64,000 nt of DNA, from assembly GCA_030035585.1 (NCBI GenBank), contig CM057475.1, forward strand, positions 6,552,100-6,616,099, in the 5' to 3' direction. Below are positions 58,545 through 64,000 of this stretch, piece by piece. The stretch's first letter is position 1, and every line of letters starts with the position of its first letter. The stretch comes from Dugong dugon. Lineage: Eukaryota; Chordata; Mammalia; Sirenia; Dugongidae. The notes below the pieces were generated by a model, which was not told the DNA's origin, did not search any database, and saw nothing but the letters and a program-made list of their open reading frames with translations. Position numbers and translations under genes: made by a program.

Positions 58545-58983
58545 GTAGTGTGTCAATTTGGCCAGGCCATGATTCTCAGTGATTGGGCAGTTATGTATTT
58601 ATGTGATCACCTCCATGATGAGATATGATATAATCTCTTCCATAATGAGATATGCTATGAGCAGCCAATCACCTGAAAGGGAGTTTCCTTGGGAATATGG
58701 CATGCATCCAATATACATGGACTTTCTGGAAAAGCTCTGCTCTGGATCCTGCATTCAACTTGGCATCAACTGAACTCTGGTTCTTGGAACTTAAGCCAGC
58801 AGCCTGCCATATTACCTGCTAATTTTGGGTTTGTCAGTCCCTGCTGCTACATGAGTCAGGACTTTCCAGCCTCTATAACCGCATGAGTCATTTCCTTGAT
58901 TTCCTTGATATAAATCTCTCTCTCCCTATATATACACTTCACTGGTTTTGCTTCTCTAGAGAACCCAGCCTAAGACATATGGG
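58545..58983 (+). mobile_element. LTR-like dispersed repeat, class uncertain
   Basis: Begins 'ggttaaggtagtgtgtcaat' and 'gccaggccatgattctcagt', contains 'gcagccaatcacctgaaagg' and 'ttgggaatatggcatgcatc', and ends 'ttctctagagaacccagcct'. The ends resemble common placental LTR or DNA elements. Related pieces lie at 46965 and, in the head, 13610. Confidence 0.6.
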
Positions 58984-59600
58984 TATGGAATTTCAGGTTG
59001 AAATAAATTCTCTCAGAATTTTTAAGGCATAGCTCATTATCTTTTAACACTCAATGTTGTTGATGCATGATTTGAAGTGAGGATAGTCTTCCTTCCTTTG
59101 TAGGTGACTCAATTTTGTTTCTCCTTTCTGAAACTTTTAGCTATCTTTGTTTATCCTTATGCCAAAACCACACAGTCTCAATTACTATAACTTTATTGTA
59201 GGCCTCGAAATCTGGTAGTTTAAGTCCTTATACTTTGTTCATTTCCTTCAAGATTGACCTGGGTAAGGCTAAATCTGTGTATTTCTATATAAATTTAGAA
59301 TTATTTGTCAATTTTCACACATACACATACACCAAACCCTCCTGCAATTTTACTTAAGATTAAAATAAATGCATATACCGATTTAGAGAGAAGTGACATA
59401 TTAAAAAAAATTGAGACTTTTCATCCCGTAACAAGATTTATCTCTTTATTTCTCAGTTTGTCTTTTATTTCCTTAACATTTAATAGTTTTTTTTAAACAT
59501 AAGTCTTGCACAATTCATGTTAAATTTATTTAAAAATATTTTATTTTTATGGTCATGAATGGGGCCTTTTATCCCTTTCCATTTTCCTGCTGGTTATTGA
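58984..59600 (-). mobile_element. L1 fragments, antisense
   Basis: 58990-59100 resembles an L1 5'/ORF1 region, and 59160-59600 ('ctcaattactataactttat', 'ggcctcgaaatctggtagtt', 'tcatgaatggggccttttat') is antisense L1 ORF2 sequence. Confidence 0.65.
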
Positions 59601-59975
59601 GATCTTGCCCAGGGGTGCTGGATTCTCTGGCCCTTTGAAATCCTGGACAGGGACAAAAACAGGTCTCATTAGGAGCTCTGGAACCGTGGTTTCCCTGTGT
59701 CAGTGTAGCTGGTAGTGGTCTATGGGTTCAGAACCGTTTTAAGTAGGAAAGGGACATGGTCAAAGTAGAAAGAAGAGTCTTCTGACTATAGTGTGTGTTC
59801 AGGGTCATGTGGGATGGTAAGGCAAGGCTAGAAGCAAGGGGACAGGTTTGGAGACTGTTGACCAGTAGTGGTCCCTGCCTGGATGACTTGTAGTAGAGTA
59901 GCCACTCTCTAAGGAGGTCACATCAATGACTCCAGCTGAACCTGCTCTGCCCAGCTATGGGCATTAAAAATAATA
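59601..59975. other. Intergenic, no gene
   Basis: Unclassified unique DNA. Confidence 0.45.
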
Positions 59976-60169
59976 ACAATGTTGCCATTGAACTGACTCC
60001 TACTCATGGCAATCGCATGGGTATCAGAGTAGAACTGTGCTCCATAGAGTTTTCAATGGCTGTGATCTTACAGAAACAGATTGCCAGGCCTTTCTTCTGT
60101 GGGTGAATTTGAACCTCTAACTTTTTGGTTAGTAGCTGAGCACGACCCACTTGCACTGCCCAGGAACCT
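59976..60169 (-). mobile_element. Afrotherian SINE, antisense
   Basis: 'gttgccattgaactgactcc', 'gattgccaggcctttcttct' and 'cttgcactgcccaggaacct' in antisense SINE order. Confidence 0.9.
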
Positions 60170-60617
60170 TAAGATCCTCTGTTCCCAAGTGCTGAAAGAA
60201 TGCAAGGAGCTCCTTCCCCACCAGGGAACAGACTCTAGGAATGGTTTGCTCTCCATCCCCAGTGGCTTGTGTGTCTGGAGTAAAAGTCCCCATGTGAGAT
60301 CCTCCAATGCAGTCTCCTTTCCTTGCTCCCACTCTGTGTGGCCAGTTTGCCTCCACTGCTCCAATTCCCACTCCAGGTGCCTGCTGGGATCTGGTCACAT
60401 TGCCTGCCCACTCAGCTTAGACTCTCACCAGAAGCTTAGCACTGCTGTCCCGTACAGCATGGCACTGGGTACTGATGCTGACTGTGCTGAGCTTGGGCTC
60501 ATGACACCTTTGTGGACTTTGAGCCTTTCTTTGGAGAGGCCAACTGGGGGACTGAATTTGGTTATTAGCAGTCATCACCCAGCAGCTTGCCCAGATCCCC
60601 ATCTCTGCCTGAAAAGG
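60170..60617. other. Intergenic, no gene
   Basis: The frame 60081-60731 (216 codons) starts and ends inside SINEs and has no protein similarity. Chance. Confidence 0.55.
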
Positions 60618-60822
60618 CCAAACTCAAAACCAGTTGACGTTGAGTCCATTCTGACTCATGACAACCCCACATCTGTTAAAGTAGAACTGGGCTCCATAAC
60701 CTTTTCAGGGGCTATAATCTTATGGAAGTAGTTAGCCAGGACTTTGTTCCGTGGTTCTGCTGGGCGGATTCAAATTTCCAGCCTTTCAGTTAGTAGCTGT
60801 TTGTGCCACCCAGGGACCTTCT
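60618..60822 (-). mobile_element. Afrotherian SINE, antisense
   Basis: 'aaccagttgacgttgagtcc', 'tagttagccaggactttgtt' and 'tttgtgccacccagggacct' in antisense SINE order. Confidence 0.92.
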
Positions 60823-61934
60823 TGAAAGGACACTGCATCCCAGATCCAGTGGATGCTCATATAAATCCAAATCACTTTCCTCTGAGGCCAAGCTGGTGAG
60901 TTCTGGAAGCAGGCGGGGCATGGTTCCCTTACACTGCTGTTTGCTACTTCCACTCTCTCCTGTTGGAGAGGCAGACAAAATAAAGGGCCATTGGAATCCA
61001 TCAGCATATGCCTAATTGCTCTGCCAAGCAGCCAAACCTGCCCTCAACACAAACTGGCTGAATGCGTAAGGAATTTTCATCATTTTTCACAGTCACTAAT
61101 GAAAATAACATTTTCTCTGGCTGGGTAGACCACAGTGCCTAACAAATGAATTTTGAGTCCCAGGTGAGGTCTCTAGATCTGGAAGGCCTTGGCTCAACTA
61201 ACGACGCACCTTGTGCAAATTTGAAACCTCCCTGTAATGTCCGTGCATGTGGCCTAATGGTACCAAAGAGGTTTTAGGGTCGGTGCATAGATTAGTCACT
61301 GTAATTAAAATCCTGGAGTTATATTATATGTTATTTGTATGGCAGTTTGTGGTATGTTTAATGTTCCCAGTCCCCGGGCTGGCCAAAGTGATAAGCAAAG
61401 TAAGAATGTGATCTTATTCCCTCTTGATGGGGCAATTGGGGAGGAGGATGTGTGGGGGATTGTCTTATAAAAAGACCAAATGCCAAATAAAAGAATTCCA
61501 GCTGTGCAACAGGAAAGTTGAAATGGTTTGTTAGGATCATTAATATTGCAATGAAAACTAATTAAACTGGAACTAGAAGGAGTTCATTAGTGGTTTGGAG
61601 CCAAGGACTTCACTTCTGCAGAGTTGGTTATAACACTGCGAAACTTGGAAGTTGTCAGCGGGGCTGGGGGTCAAGCAACTCTCTCCTTTTTGGGGCCTTC
61701 TGAGACTGGGCTTGCAGTTATGAGCCAAGAGATCGCCCACCCTGGGTACCTGTAGTGCCCCATCGCTGCCCCCAGAGGGGACCTTGCACAGAGCCACGTT
61801 GGCGTTGTCACCCCTTGCGGACTGGTGAGAGTGGTCTTTCAGAGATGGGAAGGCAGGGGAATAGGCAAGTTTTCTTTCTAAGGCAGGAGAGGAGTTTTCA
61901 CAGCACAAGGTCACACGCTTCAAACCAATAGATA
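60823..61934. other. Repeat-free block; 61010-61565 is a candidate enhancer-like conserved element
   Basis: No recognised repeat. 61010-61565 is AT-rich and dense in homeodomain-type and related motifs: 'catatgcctaattgctctgc', 'cactgtaattaaaatcctgg', 'gatcattaatattgcaatga' and 'aaaactaattaaactggaac', plus a 'tgataag' GATA-type site at 61389. No coding frame is supported. Conservation is unproven. Confidence 0.4.
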
Positions 61935-62290
61935 TAAAAATAAGAGCAACCCAAAAAATTTATCTTCTCACAGTTTTGAAGGCTAAAAGTCCAAATCAGG
62001 GTCTTGATGTGTTGATTCCTTCCTTGTTGGTAGCCCAGGAGTTCCTCGGTTCTTGGCTTGTAGATGGTGCTCACTTGCTTCTGCCTTCTGCAGTATGAGC
62101 ACATATGTCTTTGGGTCTAACTTGTTCTTTCTATAACCCAGAATCGATTAGGTTTAGGACACACCTTACATTCATGTGACCTCATTAACATAACAAAGAA
62201 ACTTCTATTTCCAAACAGGCTTACATCCATTGGTATAGGGTTAGGATTCCAGCACATATTTTGGGGGGACTCAATTTAATCCCTACAATG
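61935..62290 (-). mobile_element. MaLR-type LTR, antisense, diverged
   Basis: 'tatcttctcacagttttgaa', 'cttccttgttggtagcccag', 'catgtgacctcattaacata' and 'tttggggggactcaatttaa' follow antisense LTR order. Confidence 0.75.
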
Positions 62291-62849
62291 TTATCGAAGC
62301 ATTTTCACACACGTTGTCTCATTTGATCCTTTCAACAGTCCTCACAGAATTGTTCTGTGGCCTCTCTCCCCAGGTCAATCACATGAGAGGGAAGGTTGTT
62401 TTCTTGCAGGTTGGACTCTGCAGGAAGCCAACTCTGGAGTTCAGCCAGCAGGATACTTATTCAGCAGTGCCCTTGGGGTCCACGCCTGTGGAGGGTGTGG
62501 CTAGAAGCAGATGTGACAGAGGGAGAATAGATTTGTCATGCAGGCACAGTGATGATTAGGTCAACACCATGGGCAGCTTTGGGGCTAAAATGGTTCTTCG
62601 AAGTTGTCCTGACTTGGGTTGAGATGTCCAGTTCTTCATACTTCACCTTTGATCAGTCATTGGAGATGGGCCACTGTGGGAAGGGTGGGCTCTTGGGTGG
62701 GAAAGTTTTGCAGATGGATGACCCCTTTATGACAGTCAGAGGCCGTCATTTGAGAGGATTTTCCACAGCTGGGGCAGCAAACCATTCCCTGAAGGGGTTC
62801 TAGGTGGCACACCAATGTCCTCTGCAGTCGGTTCATCATAATATCCCCC
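62291..62849. other. Mostly unclassified; MIR-like fragment at 62300-62360
   Basis: 'cacgttgtctcatttgatcc' with 'ttcaacagtcctcacagaat' resembles antisense MIR. The rest is unique without a gene. Confidence 0.45.
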
Positions 62850-63030
62850 TTATCCTAGGAGAGTACCTGGCACATGGTAGGTGTTAAACAGATAATTGTT
62901 AATGTTAATAGAATCTTTCCATTTCACACAGAGAAGACCAAGGCCTAGAAAGGCAAAGTAAATGGTGGAACCAGAATTAGAGGAAAGGTCTCTAACTCTA
63001 GAATCTCAGCCCTCACCACTGTCTCATCTC
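62850..63030 (-). mobile_element. MIR/L2-type remnant
   Basis: 'agtacctggcacatggtagg', 'aagaccaaggcctagaaagg' and 'gtctctaactctagaatctc' are typical of MIR/L2 sequence. Orientation is uncertain because both kinds of motif occur. Confidence 0.45.
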
Positions 63031-64000
63031 TACTCATGAGTAATAAAGGGAGACATCTGGATGATGGATATTGGTCTCGGTACAAACAAAATCAAATTCA
63101 TCCTTCAGTGCTCAAAGAACGTAGCTAGGTTTTTTCTCTTTCAAGGCCCATCCCTGAATCCCCAACCCAGACTAACTTTTGGGTGGAAGATTGTCACTGG
63201 TCTCAAAAGGAAGAATTGCGGCTCATCTATCCAGGCTGAACAAACTTGGTGTTGGGTATGAAGAACCCCAGAATGAAGGATGGGCCCTGCAGTCCACAGG
63301 GGATGCCTGAGGGTCCAGGGAGCCACCAGGAGGGGTGGGCCTCTGTTCTAGGCTAAGAGGATGGAGTCAGTGGATGCATGGGTCCAGGGTTTCAGGGAAG
63401 TTGCCCAGAGATGCCTCTGGCTAGTCTGTTGCAAGGTCTCAGCCCCTGTGCTTACATTTTAGGCGAAACCAAACCAATATAGCATATTTTATGTATTGTA
63501 TAATTATCACCACCATAATAAATGGTGTTTAATTCTTCTGCAGCTGAAGGCAGTCATCTGAGAGGAATATTTAAATATCTTTTTCTGTTTTTCCACATAA
63601 AGATTAAGCCTCAGAAAAATTTTGCCTTTTTGTTCACTCACAGGCAGCAGAGAGAGGGTATGAACTTCAAGTCTGTGGGACACCACTCCTCGACTCCAGT
63701 TCTTGATTGTTAGTCACCTTTTCCCATCACTTGGAAGAAGAGCACATCTCAGGACATTTCTGGGTACTGTGCAGTGTCAGAAGATTCGGCCTGACTTTAG
63801 TGTAGGTCTCAAAATGCTATCATTTTAGAGAAGTGGAAAATCTATCAGTCACTCTGAACCTTCCTTGTCTACCTTTGGGGATTATTGAGCTGCTTTGTAC
63901 TGTCTTGGGTTAGGTTCAACTACATAGAATAGAAAAATCCAAAATATCAGTCTTTGCAGCCTGTGAGCAAGAGCCCTGCTGTCCAACCTGCCAATCTTGG
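63031..64000. other. Intergenic to the window edge, no gene
   Basis: No repeat family, RNA gene or defensible exon recognised. Confidence 0.5.

Noticed and set aside
60081..60731. 216-codon forward frame
   Set aside because: Starts and ends inside antisense SINEs; no similarity recognised.

Overview
The window is nuclear DNA of a placental mammal, almost certainly an afrotherian and most likely an elephant. Three things point there. Many SINE copies begin with the 'gagccctggtggcgcagtggtta' type of tRNA-like head and end in a tail that reads 'ctatgagtcggaaccgactc'. Several RTE (BovB-clade) LINE copies carry that same tail. There is also an L1 lineage with a long, distinctive 3' UTR. Ancient mammal-wide repeats (MIR, MER5-like, MaLR-like LTRs, a Tigger-like DNA transposon) form the background. 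The species assignment is inference from repeat families, not from a gene.

I find no functional protein-coding gene, no spliced gene model I can defend, and no RNA gene. Long open frames at 31-5802 and 32252-33112 are artefacts of tandem repeats. The only reading frames with recognisable protein similarity are decayed transposon frames: RTE reverse transcriptase, L1 ORF1/ORF2 and a Tigger-like DNA-binding segment. All are interrupted, and both catalytic motifs I could read at the RT active site are mutated.

Layout. 1-5696: a minisatellite with a 14-bp unit that runs off the left edge and has higher-order duplications inside it. 5.7-9.8 kb: intergenic DNA with a MIR, a Tigger-like remnant, a MaLR-like LTR and a SINE nested in a SINE. 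9.8-12.7 kb: a sense RTE element bounded by a 41-bp target-site duplication and split by a ~1-kb LTR-like insertion. 12.7-30.7 kb: a mosaic of microsatellites, SINEs, RTE fragments, MIRs, LTRs and a second copy of the ~1-kb LTR-like element. 30.7-40.3 kb: GC-richer, mostly unique DNA with TG-rich, CT-rich and GGAT-type simple repeats. 40.3-58 kb: an old antisense L1 invaded many times. The insertions include a sense RTE, a 5'-inverted RTE, a sense L1 3' end, LTR pieces, a tandem pair of SINEs and a nearly complete younger antisense L1 that itself contains another L1 3' end and a SINE. 58-64 kb: LTR and L1 fragments, two SINEs and a ~0.7-kb AT-rich repeat-free block that is the best candidate for conserved regulatory DNA.

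How the parts relate. The RTE LINE is the probable source of the replication machinery for the SINEs, because they share its 3' tail. One SINE at 13.1-13.4 kb appears to be a tRNA-Gly-like head fused to RTE 5' and 3' segments, a design like ruminant Bov-tA/BovB. I did not find an undescribed biological system that I can defend. The most useful observations are the minisatellite's structure and CpG-decay signature, the 41-bp target duplication, the two-copy ~1-kb LTR-like element, a 108-bp block copied 2.17 kb away inside the old L1, and the three-fold target duplication around tandem SINEs.
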